DNA of 64,000 nt from Tachypleus tridentatus (taxonomy: Eukaryota > Arthropoda > Merostomata > Xiphosura > Limulidae), in assembly GCF_004210375.1 (NCBI RefSeq), contig NC_134830.1:2914001-2978000 (forward strand), given 5' to 3'. Of this stretch, positions 15,001 to 27,500 are shown piece after piece. The translations under genes and the position numbers were made by a program. Position 1 is the stretch's first letter, and every line of letters begins with the position of its first letter. Below the pieces are notes generated by a model that worked only from the letters and a program-made list of their open reading frames with translations, ran no database searches and had not been told where the DNA came from.

Positions 15001-16230
15001 AGATCTTATAGCAGACTGAAAGTCAGGTACATCAGGTTCATAAACAACAGTTTTTATAGCAGACTGAAAGTCAGGTACATCAGGTCCATAAACAACAGAT
15101 CTTATAGCAGACTGAAAGTCAGGTACATCAGGTCCATAAACAACATCTTATAGCAGACTGAAAGTCAGGTACATCAGGTCCATAAACAACAGGTCTTAAA
15201 GAAGACTGAAAACCAGGTACATCAGGTCCATAAACAACAGATCTTATAGCAGACTGAAAGTCATGTACATCAGGTCCATAAACAACAGTTCTTATAGCAG
15301 ACTGAAAGTCAGGTACAACAGGTCCATAAGCAGTAGGTCTTATAGCAGACTGAAAGTCAGGTACATCAGGTCCATAAACAACAGGTCTTAAAGAAGACTG
15401 AAAATCAGGTACATCAGGTCCATAAACAACAGATCTTATAGCAGACTGAAAGTCATGTACTTCAGGTCCATAAACAACAGTTCTTATAGCAGACTGAAAG
15501 TCAGGTACAACAGGTCCATAAGCAGTAGGTCTTACAGCAGACTGAAAGTCAGGTACATCATGTCCATAAACAACAGGTCTTAAAGAAGACTGAAGATCAG
15601 GTACATCAGGTACATAAACAACAGATCTTATAGCAGACTGAAAGTCATGTACTTCAGGTCCATAAACAACAGTTCTTATAGCAGACTGAAAGTCAGGTAC
15701 AACAGGTCCATAAGCAGTAGGTCTTATAGCAGACTGAAAGTCAGGTACAACAGGTCCATAAACAACAGTTTTATAGCAGACTGAAAGTCAGGTACATCAG
15801 GTCCATAAACAACAGATCTTATAGCAGACTGAAAGTCAGGTACATCAGATCCATAAACAACAGATCTTATAGCAGACTGAAAGTCAGGTACATCAGGTTC
15901 ATAAACAACAGTTTTTATAGCAGACTGAAAGTCAGGTACAACAGGTCTTATAGCAGACTAAAAGTCAGGTATAACAGGTCTTATAGCAGACTGAAAGTCA
16001 GGTACATCAGGTCCATAAACAACAGTTTTTATAGCAGACTGAAAGTCAGGTACAACAGGTCCATAAACAACCAGTCTTATAACAGACTGAAAGTCAGGTA
16101 CATCAGGTCCATAAACAACCAGTCTTATAAGAGACTGAAAGTCAGGTACATCAGGTCCATGAGCAACAGGTCTTATAACAGACTGAAAGTCAGGTACAAC
16201 AGGTCTCATAGCAGATTGGAAGTTCAAGTA
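1..16230. repeat. 48-bp tandem array (about 340 copies), in UGDH intron 2
   Basis: The unit is 48 bp, with landmarks CTTATAGCAGACTGAAAGTC, AGGTACATCAGGTCC and ATAAACAACAG. The array is already in progress at base 1, so its true length is unknown. Units of 45-47 bp are common, from variation at the CAACAGATCTTAT junction (CAACATCTTAT, CAACAGTCTTAT). As 48 is 16 codons and the unit lacks stops in some frames, both strands give short open frames: on the minus strand a 16-residue period YGPDVPDFQSAIR-x-VV, on the plus strand YSRLKVRYIRSINNRS. Length variants break the frame every few units, and the longest run is about 121 codons, so I regard this as non-coding. The consensus has about 19 A and 10 T on the plus strand. 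Degenerate short units with GAAATTCAAGTATATCAG recur irregularly. Confidence 0.95.
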
Positions 16231-17272
16231 TCTTTTATTTCTTACATTGATAGCAGACGTCTAAGAGGTTTATAGACTCACACCAGACGACTGAAATTTT
16301 AACAGGCAAAAACTCTCTTTACTTTTATTCCATTGTCTCAAATCTTTGACACAAATGAGGCAAACTCTGTGTTGGGCACTTGATTTGTCCCCTTGCTTTA
16401 TTCCCAAATTTTTATAACGTGCTTTCTGACAAATGCTGTAATGTTTTGCCCTTGTGTCTTTACAACAAATTTACAACAAATAAAAGAATTTGTCTGGGTC
16501 ATTTAGACAACCTTTTGTTGCCATAACAACCAATAAATAATACTGAAAAACAAATACAGATACTATCCAGAAATGACATGTCAAGAGTCCTGTTAACCAT
16601 TCATATACTAATGGTGTATTTCTCATGAGTTCTAGAATGAAATAAATTATCACATCACAATTGGTCTAGAGAAATTTATAGCCAGTTGTTGTCAACATCT
16701 TAAGCATAACAAAATGTGACCCAATTACAAGGAATATTATTCACTTGTGTAAATGTATATAGCATTTTGTGAAAAATCTGTAGGTGATGGAGAAAAATGG
16801 ATTCAGAGTACATCAGTTCCATAAGTAACAGGTCTTAAAACAGACTGAAAGTCAGGTCTTATAGCAGACTGGAAGTTCAGATAAAAAGTATCTTTTATTT
16901 CTTGCAGTGATAGCAGACGTCTCAGTAGTTTATAGGCTCACACCAGACCACTGAAATTTTAACATTGCAGTAAAACCATCGCAGGCCTGCATTATTACAT
17001 TATGTAAAACCATCAAAACATACAATGTTAACAAGTTATATAAAATCTGTATGTATATAAAGCTAGTATTTAATTGAAATGAAAACCAACTTTATGTAGA
17101 TTCAAACAAACATAGGTTATTACACATACTTTACTATAGTACATAAAATTTTCAATACATTCTAAGGCATACTTTATAGTATATTTTCTCTCAGACCACA
17201 TTAAACTGTACCTTATATCAGTTATTCAAATATAATTTTATAACTTCAGGGTTAATGCCTTTTTACAGAAAA
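16231..17272. other. Spacer in UGDH intron 2 between two arrays, with duplicated array edge
   Basis: This is AT-rich, mostly unique sequence. The segment 16803-16965 repeats the edge of the 48-bp array plus its first unique flank. Both this segment and 16198-16300 contain TATCTTTTATTTCTT, GATAGCAGACGTCT and CACACCAGAC followed by ACTGAAATTTTAAC, with scattered substitutions and a small indel. Apart from that I see no exon, RNA gene or mobile element. A 60-codon minus-strand frame at 16471-16653 has no recognisable features. Confidence 0.75.
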
Positions 17273-18343
17273 GTGTAAACAAGAAAGACAGTTAACTCTG
17301 CTAATTACTATAGTGTAAACAAGAAAGACAGTTAACTCTGCTAATTACTATAGTGTAAACAAGAAAGACAGTTAACTCTGCTAATTACTATAGTGTAAAC
17401 AAGAAAGACAGTTAACTCTGCTAAATACTATAGTGTAAACAAGAAAGACAGTTAACTCTGCTAATTACTATAGTGTAAACAAGAAAGACAGTTAACTCTG
17501 CTAATTACTATAGTGTAAACAAGAAAGACAGTTAACTCTGCTAATTACTATAGTGTAAACAAGAAAGACAGTTAACTCTGCTAAATACTATAGTGTAAAC
17601 AAGAAAGACAGTTAACTCTGCTAATTACTATAGTGTAAACAAGAAAGACAGTTAACTTCGTTAATTACTATAGTGTAAACAAGAAAGACAGTTAACTCTG
17701 CTAATTACTATAGTGTAAACAAGAAAGACAGTTAACTCTGCTAATTACTATAGTGTAAACAAGAAAGACAGTTAACTCTGCTAATAACTATAGTGTAAAC
17801 AAGAAAGACAGTTAACTCTGCTAATTACTATAATGTAAACAAGAAAGACAGTTAACTCTGCTAATTACTATAGTGTAAACAAGAAAGACAGTTAACTCTG
17901 CTAATTACTATAGTGTAAACAAGAAAGACAGTTAACTCTGCTAATAACTATAGTGTAAACAAGAAAGACAGTTAACTCTGCTAAATACTATAGTGTAAAC
18001 AAGAAAGACAGTTAACTCTGCTAATTACTATAGTGTAAACAAGAAAGACAGTTAACTCTGCTAATTACTATAGTGTAAACAAGAAAGACAGTTAACTCTG
18101 CTAAGTACTATAGCATAAACAAGAAAGACAGTTAACTCTGCTAATTACTATAGTGTAAACAAGAAAGACAGTTAACTCTGCTAAATACTGTAGTGTAAAC
18201 AAGAAATACAGTTAACTCTGCTAATTACTATAGTGTAAACAAGAAAGACAGTTAACTCTGCTAAGTACTATAGCATAAACAAGAAAGACAGTTAACTCTG
18301 CTAATTACTATAGTGTAAACAAGAAAGACAGTTAATTCTGCTA
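17273..18343. repeat. 40-bp tandem array, 27 copies, no length variation
   Basis: The unit starts GTGTAAACAAGAAAGACAGT and continues TAACTCTGCTAATTACTATA. Copies begin at 17273 and every 40 bp after that up to 18313, where the last is cut at about 31 bp; no insertion or deletion is visible. Variants are single-base (AATTACTA, AAATACTA, AAGTACTA, TAGCATAAAC). The AAATACTA variant in copies 4 and 8 hints at an early four-unit subrepeat. Confidence 0.96.
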
Positions 18344-18704
18344 CAGAGATCCTCTATTTATTTTATAAATTAGGCTCTTCTAACACTTTACACTCATTGC
18401 TATAAAAGGAAAAAAAAGCAAAATTAATATGATCCAATGGTGAGCCTTACTGACAATGAACAGTGTAAAAACAAGTTAGAAGTGTGAAGATTAAAGTTAA
18501 AACTTTTAAATTACTGAACAACAGACATTATTAACAACAACAGACATATTATTAACAAAAGTTTAACAAAACTTTTAAATGTTTTACACCAACTTTTAAC
18601 AGAACAATTTTCCCTGGTGAGTAAATTATGACAGTAAACATGATACAACATTCTGTACTGTAACAAAGTTTTTAATTTACAAAATCAAATCAAAAAGTAC
18701 TCGC
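18344..18704. other. Unique intronic sequence next to UGDH exon 2
   Basis: This is the start of UGDH intron 2 (minus strand). It is AT-rich, with short imprecise repeats of AACAACAGACAT and AACAAAAGTTTAACAAAAC around 18525-18575. No exon is recognisable. Confidence 0.6.
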
Positions 18705-18842
18705 CTTTCCAAACCCATAAGTTTTTGTCGGGGTATTGACAGATATAAATATTAAATCAGACTCCTTAATAGCGGTATTAACATCAGTTGAGAAAAAGAG
18801 ATTTCTCCCACGACATTCCTTCACAACTTCATACAAACCAGG
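18705..18842 (-). CDS. UGDH: UDP-glucose 6-dehydrogenase, second coding exon
   Basis: This is the 46-codon exon that continues directly from the exon at 40976. It starts [20 protein letters not shown] and ends [18 protein letters not shown], the conserved second half of the N-terminal NAD-binding domain; the VNTPT motif contacts the cofactor in this family. The acceptor is clear: a pyrimidine stretch and TTTCTACAG ending at 18843, giving phase 0 and joining ...LPIYE to PGLYE as expected. The donor side is unusual: AAG is followed by GCGAGT (18704-18699), a GC-type 5' splice site, where GT is normal. A downstream GT at 18700-18699 would add a partial codon that fits the family less well (the next family residues are G-R/K-A). 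The remaining exons (catalytic cysteine, C-terminal domain) are not in the window and must lie beyond base 1. Confidence 0.95.
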
Positions 18843-18844
18843 CT

Positions 18845-19890
18845 GTAGAAACAAATAAAAAACAGTCAGCAACATATTGGTTAAGTGGTTAAATAGGTGT
18901 AGATCTAATTACAAAATTGCTGAGATAAATTACAGGTACAGGAAGACATTTGAATGTACAAATACAAAATGAGAATATTGTAAAAAAGACAGAAGTCAAT
19001 AAAATCATTTAATGGAAACAACAACAGTTCTCTTGCTTGGTGTTAAAAATGTTTCTGATCTACTTTGTTTTACTGATCACTAAAATATAGAAAAATATTT
19101 TTGTCACATAAGAAACTTCTAAACTCTTTGAATATATAATTCACTACAGCAATCTGTATTTACATTAACACACACACACCATGCTGACTAGTTTACACCA
19201 CAGTAATTCTCAAACTGTGTAACAAATAAATTAATGTAAAAAACATAACTTTAGTTTAATATTCTTGTATAAAACACCTCCTCCTTCTAGGTTCTGCACC
19301 CAGTTATTTCTTTTCATCAAATATTACACCACACATTTTGAATTGGGAAGTAAAACAATTTCACATCCTTTACATTAAAGAGTAAGTGATAAAATAGCTT
19401 TCTGTTTTTTAAAAATTAAACGGTAGTTATAAGTGGAAATTTCCTTTTCTATGTGGGTCTGTTGCTTATGCACAGCCACATTTTCAAAGTTATAAACTCC
19501 TATCTTGGATTACAGATACAACTTTGTATGTGAAGTAACATGAGCTATGTGGTCAGAGCCTCAGATGATATTTTGAGGCTCCAAATTGAAGCAAAAGTGA
19601 CCAGCATAGCAATTTTTGACAAACATAATGACAAACTAGTTTCAAATTAAAAATGCAAGATGTTTCTTATGAATTATGTGTTAAAATTTCATGGAGGTTT
19701 CATTTGTGTTCTTGTTCCACTCTCTCTCTTCTACACAAACACACAAAGTCACTAACTTCCCTTAACTGAAACGTGGGCACACACACCCTCAACTAAAGAT
19801 ACAACCATAACTTTTGTTTTGTTTGTATGTACTCAGAAGAACTAGCTGAATGACAGTTACACACAAACATTTGATATCAGAAAATTCTCA
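18845..19890. other. Unique intronic sequence, UGDH intron 1
   Basis: AT-rich sequence with a short CA run near 19166-19180. I see no coding exon, RNA gene or mobile element on either strand. Confidence 0.55.
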
Positions 19891-20993
19891 TTTATATTAC
19901 ATTACAACATTTACATTACATTACAACATTTATATTAATACATTTACATTACATTACAACATTTATATTACCAAATTTACATTACATTACTACATTTATA
20001 TTACTAAATTTACATTACATTACTACATTTATATTGCAACATTTACATTACATTACTACATTTATATTGCAACATTTACATTACATTACACCATTTATAT
20101 AACAATATTTACATTACATTACAACATTTGTATTACAATATTTATATTACTACATTTACATTACATTACAACATTTATATTACTACATTTACATTACATT
20201 ACAACATTTATATTAGAACATTTACATTACATTACAAAATTTATATTACAACAATTACATTACATTACAACATTTACATTACATTACACCATTTATATAA
20301 CAATATTTACATTACATTACAACATTTGTATTACAATATTTATATTACTACATTTACATTACATTACAACATTTATATTACTACATTTACATTACATTAC
20401 AACATTTATATTAGAACATTTACATTACATTACAAAATTTATATTACAACATTTACATTACATTGCAACATTTACATTACTTTACAACATTTATATTACT
20501 ACATTTACATTACATTACAACATTTATATTAGAACATTTACATTACATTACAAAATTTATATTACAACAATTACATTACATTACAACATTTACATTACAT
20601 TACACCATTTATATAACAATATTTACATTACATTACAACATTTGTATTACAATATTTATATTACTACATTTACATTACATTACAACGTTTATATTACTAC
20701 ATTTACATTACATTACAACATTTATATTAGAACATTTACATTACATTACAAAATTTATATTACAACATTTACATTACATTGCAACATTTACATTACTTTA
20801 CAACATTTATATTACTACATTTACATTACATTACAACATTTACATTACATTACAACATTTACATTACATTGCAACATTCACATTACATTACTACATTTAT
20901 ATTACAACAGTTACATTACATTACAACATTTATATTACAATATTTACATTACATTACAACATTTATATCACAACATTTACACTACATTACAAC
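19891..20993. repeat. 33-bp TTACATTACA-type tandem array, about 33 copies
   Basis: The unit is built from CATTTATATTACTACATTTA plus CATTACATTACAA. It is 11 codons long and contains no stop in the plus-strand frames, so long low-complexity frames (up to 395 codons, TLHYNIYIT-type) arise by chance. A variant CCATTTATATAACAATATTT recurs at 20091, 20289 and 20605, showing larger duplicated blocks (198 bp, which is six units, and then 316 bp). Both ends grade into AT-rich intron. Confidence 0.93.
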
Positions 20994-21547
20994 AAGAAGA
21001 GAATAAATCAATTGTTCATAAAATGAAACAAGAGTAAATTGAAACGTTTGACCACACAGTAGAAACCAAAACACCAAAATTTTGGTAATTTTAGAAGCTT
21101 TAAATCTCATGCAAAAGAGATGCAGAAAGCAAATAATATTACCTGGTTTTGACATGATCAACATACCTTAAACAAATTTTTATTTTCTTGTAAATTGTTA
21201 TTTTTATTAATTTTAATCAAAATATTTAATAAAGTAAAAAAATCATATTTCTGAATTAATCAAAACAACTCGTGATATTTAAAAACATTTTCATAAGAGC
21301 AATAATTGGCACTCTGCTACTTGATAATAAAAATTAGAGAGTAAAATGCTATCCAAGCTGAACAAGTTGAGAACAACTAATATACAGATAAAGATAAGCA
21401 AACTACATTCATCACATACATTTACATACACAGAAAACACATAAAGAAAATAGTTTAAAAACAATTATTATATCAACAACATAATTTCTAAAGAAAAGAT
21501 TAATATCAACACTATAAAATAATAAACAAATTTCACATACATTAAGT
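20994..21547. other. Unique intronic sequence between 33-bp and 73-bp arrays
   Basis: AT-rich spacer in UGDH intron 1. No splice-bounded coding segment or mobile element is seen. Confidence 0.55.
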
Positions 21548-24500
21548 CTCAAACATTCACAATAAAAAGTGTCTGTAGTGAGAGCAACCAAAAGTGTTGT
21601 AAATATCCCACTCAGTTGTAACCAAACATTCACAATATAAAGTGTCTGTAGTGATAGCAACCAAAAGTGTTGTAAATATCCCACTCAGTTGTAACCAAAC
21701 ATTCACAATATAAAGTGTCTGTAGTGATAGCAACCAAAGGTGTTGTGGATATCCCACTCAGTTGTAATCAAACATTCACAATAAAAAGTGTCTGTAGTGA
21801 TAGCAACCAAAAGTGTTGTGGATATCCCACTCAGTTGTAACCAAACATTCATAATAAAAAGTGTCTGTAGTGATAGCAACCAAAGGTGTTGTGGATATCC
21901 CACTCAGTTGTAACCAAACATTCACAATAAAAAGTGTCTGTAGTGATAGCAACCAAAAGTGTTGTGGATATCCCACTCAGTTGTAACCAAACATTCATAA
22001 TAAAAAGTGTCTGTAGTGATAGCAACCAAAGGTGTTGTGGATATCCCACTCAGTTGTAACCAAACATTCACAATAAAAAGTGTCTGTAGTGATAGCAACC
22101 AAAAGTGTTGTGGATATCCACTCAGTTGTAACCAAACATTCATAATAGAAAGTGTCTGTAGTGATAGCAACCAAAGGTGTTGTAGATATCCCACTCACTT
22201 GTAACCAAACATTCATAACAGAAAGTGTCTGTAGTGATAGCAACCAAAGGTGTTGTGGGTATCCCACTCATTTGTATCCAAACATTCACAATAAAAAGTG
22301 TCTGTAGTGATAGCAACCAAAAGTGTTGTGGATATCCACTTAGTTGTAACCAAACATTCATAATAGAAAGTGTCTGTAGTGATAGCAACCAAAGGTGTTG
22401 TGCATATCCCACTCATTTGTAACCAAACATTCACAATAAAAAGTGTCTGTAGTGATAGCAACAAAAGGTGTTGTGGATATCCCACTCAGTTGTAACCAAA
22501 CATTCACAATAAAAAGTGTCCATAGTGATAGCAACCAAAGGTGTTGTAAATATCCCACTCAGTTGTAACCAAACATTCACAATAAAAAGTGTCTGTAGTG
22601 ATAGCAACCGAAGATCTTGTGGATATCCCACTCCGTTGTAACCAAACATTCACAATAAAATGTTTCTGTAGTGATAGCAACCAAAGATGTTGTGGATATC
22701 CCACTCAGTTGTAACCAAACATTCACAATAAAAAGGGTCTGTAGTGATAGCAACCAAAAGTGTTGTGGATATCCACTTAGTTGTAACCAAACATTCATAA
22801 TAGAAAGTGTCTGTAGTGATAGCAACCAAAGGTGTTGTGCATATCCCACTCAGTTGTAACCAAACATTCACAATAAAAAGTGTCTGTAGTGATAGCAACC
22901 AAAGGTTTTGTGGATATACCACTCAGTTGTAACCAAACATTCACAATAAAAAATGTCTGTAGTGATATCAACCAAAAGTGTTGTGGATATCCACTCAGTT
23001 GTAACCAAACATTCATAATAGAAAGTGTCTGTAGTGATAGCAACCAAAGGTGTTGTGGATATTCCACTCAGTTGTAACCAAACATTCACAATAAAAAGTG
23101 TCCATAGTGATAGCAACCAAAAGTGTTGTGGATATCCACTCAGTTGTAACCAAACATTCACAATAAAAACTGTCTGTACTGATAGCAACCAAAAGTGTTG
23201 TAAATATCCCACTCCATTGTAACCAAACATTCACAATAAAAAGTGTCTGTTGTGATAGAAACCAAAGATGTTGTGGATATCCCACTCAGTTGTAACCAAA
23301 CATTCACAATAAAAAGTGTCTGTAGTGATATCAACCAAAAGTGTTGTGGATATCCACTTAGTTGTAACCAAACATTCATAATAAAAAGTGTCTGTTGTGA
23401 TAGCAAACAAAGGTGTTGTGCATATCCCACTCAGTTGTAACCAAGCATTCACAATAAAAAGTGTCTGTAGTGATAGCAACCAAAGGTGTTGTGGATATAC
23501 CACTCAGTTGTAACCAAATATTCACAATAAAAAGTGTCTGTAGTGATAGCAACCGAAAGTGTTGTGGATATCCCACTCCGTTGTAACCAAACATTCACAA
23601 TAAAAAGTGTCTGTAGTGAAAGCAACCAAAGTTGTTGTGGATATCCCACCCAGTTGTAACGAAACATTCACAATAAAAAGTGTCTGTTGTGATAGCAACC
23701 AAAGATGTTGTGGATATCCCACTCAGTTGTAACCAAACATTCACAATAAAAAGTGTCTGTAGTGATATCAACCAAAAGTGTTGTGGATATCCACTTAGTT
23801 GTAACCAAACATTCATAATAGAAAGTGTCTGTTGTGATAGCAAACAAAGGTGTTGTGCATATCCCACTCAGTTGTAACCAAGCATTCACAATAAAAAGTG
23901 TCTGTAGTGATAGCAACCAAAGGTGTTGTGGATATCCCACTCAGTTGTAACCAAATATTCACAATAAAAAGTGTCTGTAGTGATAGCAACCGAAAGTGTT
24001 GTGGATATCCCACTCCGTTGTAACCAAACATTCACAATAAAAAGTGTCTGTAGTGAAAGCAACCAAAGTTGTTGTGGATATCCCACCCAGTTGTAACGAA
24101 ACATTCACAATAAAAAGTGTCTGTAGTGATAGCAACCAAAAATGTTGTGGATATCCCACTCAGTTGTAACCAAACATTCACAATAAAAAGTGTCTGTAGT
24201 GATAGCAACCAAAGATGTTGTGGATATCCCACTCAGTTGTAACCAAACATTCATAATAAAAAGTGTCTGTAGTGATAGCAGCCAAAGGAGTTGTGGATAT
24301 CCCACTCAGTTGTAACCAAACATTCACAATAAAAAGTGTCTGTAGTGATAGCAACCATAGGTGTTGTGGATATCCCACTCACTTGTAACCAAACTTTCAT
24401 AACAGAAAGTGTCTGTAGTGATAGCAACCAAAGGTGTTGTGGGTATCCCACTCATTTGTATCCAAACATTCACAATAAAAAGTGTCTGTAGTGATAGCAA

Positions 24501-27500
24501 CCAAAAGTGTTGTGGATATCCACTTAGTTGTAACCAAACATTCATAATAGAAAGTGTCTGTAGTGATAGCAACCAAAGGTGTTGTGCATATCCCACTCAT
24601 TTGTAACCAAACATTCACAATAAAAAGTGTCTGTAGTGATAGCAACAAAAGGTGTTGTGGATATCCCACTCAGTTGTAACCAAACATTCACAATAAAAGT
24701 GTCCATAGTGATAGCAACCAAAGGTGTTGTAAATATCCCACTCAGTTGTAACCAAACATTCACAATAAAAAGTGTCTGTAGTGATAGCAACCGAAGATCT
24801 TGTGGATATCCCACTCCGTTGTAACCAAACATTCACAATAAAATGTTTCTGTAGTGATAGCAACCAAAGATGTTGTGGATATCCCACTCAGTTGTAACCA
24901 AACATTCACAATAAAAAGGGTCTGTAGTGATAGCAACCAAAAGTGTTGTGGATATCCACTTAGTTGTAACCAAACATTCATAATAGAAAGTGTCTGTAGT
25001 GATAGCAACCAAAGGTGTTGTGCATATCCCACTCAGTTGTAACCAAACATTCACAATAAAAAGTGTCTGTAGTGATAGCAACCAAAGGTTTTGTGGATAT
25101 ACCACTCAGTTGTAACCAAACATTCACAATAAAAAATGTCTGTAGTGATATCAACCAAAAGTGTTGTGGATATCCACTCAGTTGTAACCAAACATTCATA
25201 ATAGAAAGTGTCTGTAGTGATAGCAACCAAAGGTGTTGTGGATATCCCACTCAGTTGTACCCAAACATTCACAATAAAAAGTATCTGTAGTGATAGTAAC
25301 CAAAAGTGTTGTGGATATCCACTCAGTTGTAACCAAACATTCATAATAGAAAGTGTCTGTAGTGATAGCAACCAAAGGTGTTGTGCATATCCCACTCATT
25401 TGTAACCAAACATTCACAATAAAAAGTGTCTGTAGTGATAGCAACCAAAGGTGTTGTGGATATCCCACTCAGTTGTAACCAAACATTCACAATAAAAAGT
25501 GTCCATAGTGATAGCAACCAAAAGTGTTGTGGATATCCACTCAGTTGTAACCAAACATTCACAATAAAAACTGTCTGTACTGATAGCAACCAAAAGTGTT
25601 GTAAATATCCCACTCCATTGTAACCAAACATTCACAATAAAAAGTGTCTGTTGTGATAGAAACCAAAGATGTTGTGGATATCCCACTCAGTTGTAACCAA
25701 ACATTCACAATAAAAAGTGTCTGTAGTGATATCAACCAAAAGTGTTGTGGATATCCACTTAGTTGTAACCAAACATTCATAATAAAAGTGTCTGTTGTGA
25801 TAGCAAACAAAGGTGTTGTGCATATCCCACTCAGTTGTAACCAAGCATTCACAATAAAAGTGTCTGTAGTGATAGCAACCAAAGGTGTTGTGGATATACC
25901 ACTCAGTTGTAACCAAATATTCACAATAAAAGTGTCTGTAGTGATAGCAACCGAAAGTGTTGTGGATATCCCACTCCGTTGTAACCAAACATTCACAATA
26001 AAAAAGTGTCTGTAGTGAAAGCAACCAAAGTTGTTGTGGATATCCCACCCAGTTGTAACGAAACATTCACAATAAAAGTGTCTGTTGTGATAGCAACCAA
26101 AGATGTTGTGGATATCCCACTCAGTTGTAACCAAACATTCACAATAAAAGTGTCTGTAGTGATATCAACCAAAAGTGTTGTGGATATCCACTTAGTTGTA
26201 ACCAAACATTCATAATAGAAAGTGTCTGTTGTGATAGCAAACAAAGGTGTTGTGCATATCCCACTCAGTTGTAACCAAGCATTCACAATAAAAGTGTCTG
26301 TAGTGATAGCAACCAAAGGTGTTGTGGATATCCCACTCAGTTGTAACCAAATATTCACAATAAAAAAGTGTCTGTAGTGATAGCAACCGAAAGTGTTGTG
26401 GATATCCCACTCGTTGTAACCAAACATTCACAATAAAAGTGTCTGTAGTGAAAGCAACCAAAGTTGTTGTGGATATCCCACCCAGTTGTAACGAAACATT
26501 CACAATAAAAGTGTCTGTAGTGATAGCAACCAAAAATGTTGTGGATATCCCACTCAGTTGTAACCAAACATTCACAATAAAAGTGTCTGTAGTGATAGCA
26601 ACCAAAGATGTTGTGGATATCCCACTCAGTTGTAACCAAACATTCATAATAAAAAGTGTCTGTAGTGATAGCAGCCAAAGGAGTTGTGGATATCCCACTC
26701 AGTTGTAACCAAACATTCACAATAAAAAATGTCTGTAGTGATATCAACCAAAAGTGTTGTGGATATCCACTCAGTTGTAACCAAACATTCATAATAGAAA
26801 GTGTCTGTAGTGATAGCAACCAAAAGTGTTGTGGATATCCACTTAGTTGTAACCAAACATTCATAATAGAAAGTGTCTGTAGTGATAGCAACCAAAGGTG
26901 TTGTGCATATCCCACTCATTTGTAACCAAACATTCACAATAAAAAGTGTCTGTAGTGATAGCAACAAAAGGTGTTGTGGATATCCCACTCAGTTGTAACC
27001 AAACATTCACAATAAAAAGTGTCCATAGTGATAGCAACCAAAGGTGTTGTAAATATCCCACTCAGTTGTAACCAAACATTCACAATAAAAAGTGTCTGTA
27101 GTGATAGCAACCGAAGATCTTGTGGATATCCCACTCCGTTGTAACCAAACATTCACAATAAAATGTTTCTGTAGTGATAGCAACCAAAGATGTTGTGGAT
27201 ATCCCACTCAGTTGTAACCAAACATTCACAATAAAAAGGGTCTGTAGTGATAGCAACCAAAAGTGTTGTGGATATCCACTTAGTTGTAACCAAACATTCA
27301 TAATAGAAAGTGTCTGTAGTGATAGCAACCAAAGGTGTTGTGCATATCCCACTCAGTTGTAACCAAACATTCACAATAAAAAGTGTCTGTAGTGATAGCA
27401 ACCAAAGGTTTTGTGGATATACCACTCAGTTGTAACCAAACATTCACAATAAAAAATGTCTGTAGTGATATCAACCAAAAGTGTTGTGGATATCCACTCA

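Noticed and set aside
1-16230. CRISPR-like array of direct repeats
   Set aside because: Units are contiguous, with no unique spacers, no cas genes, and an intronic eukaryotic context.
16471-16653. 60-codon minus-strand hydrophobic frame
   Set aside because: No homology recognised, no splice or start context; expected by chance in AT-rich DNA.
16231-18704. Search for the third UGDH coding exon
   Set aside because: No segment encoding the expected GRAADLKYIE-type continuation was found between the exon at 18705 and the 48-bp array; it probably lies outside the window.
19850-21037. 395-codon plus-strand frame (TLHYNIYIT-type)
   Set aside because: Produced by a 33-bp repeat with no stop codons; several overlapping frames are equally open and the product is pure low complexity.
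25559-26134. 191-codon minus-strand frame in the 73-bp array
   Set aside because: Exists only because a patch of units is 72 bp long; the same sequence elsewhere shifts frame each unit.
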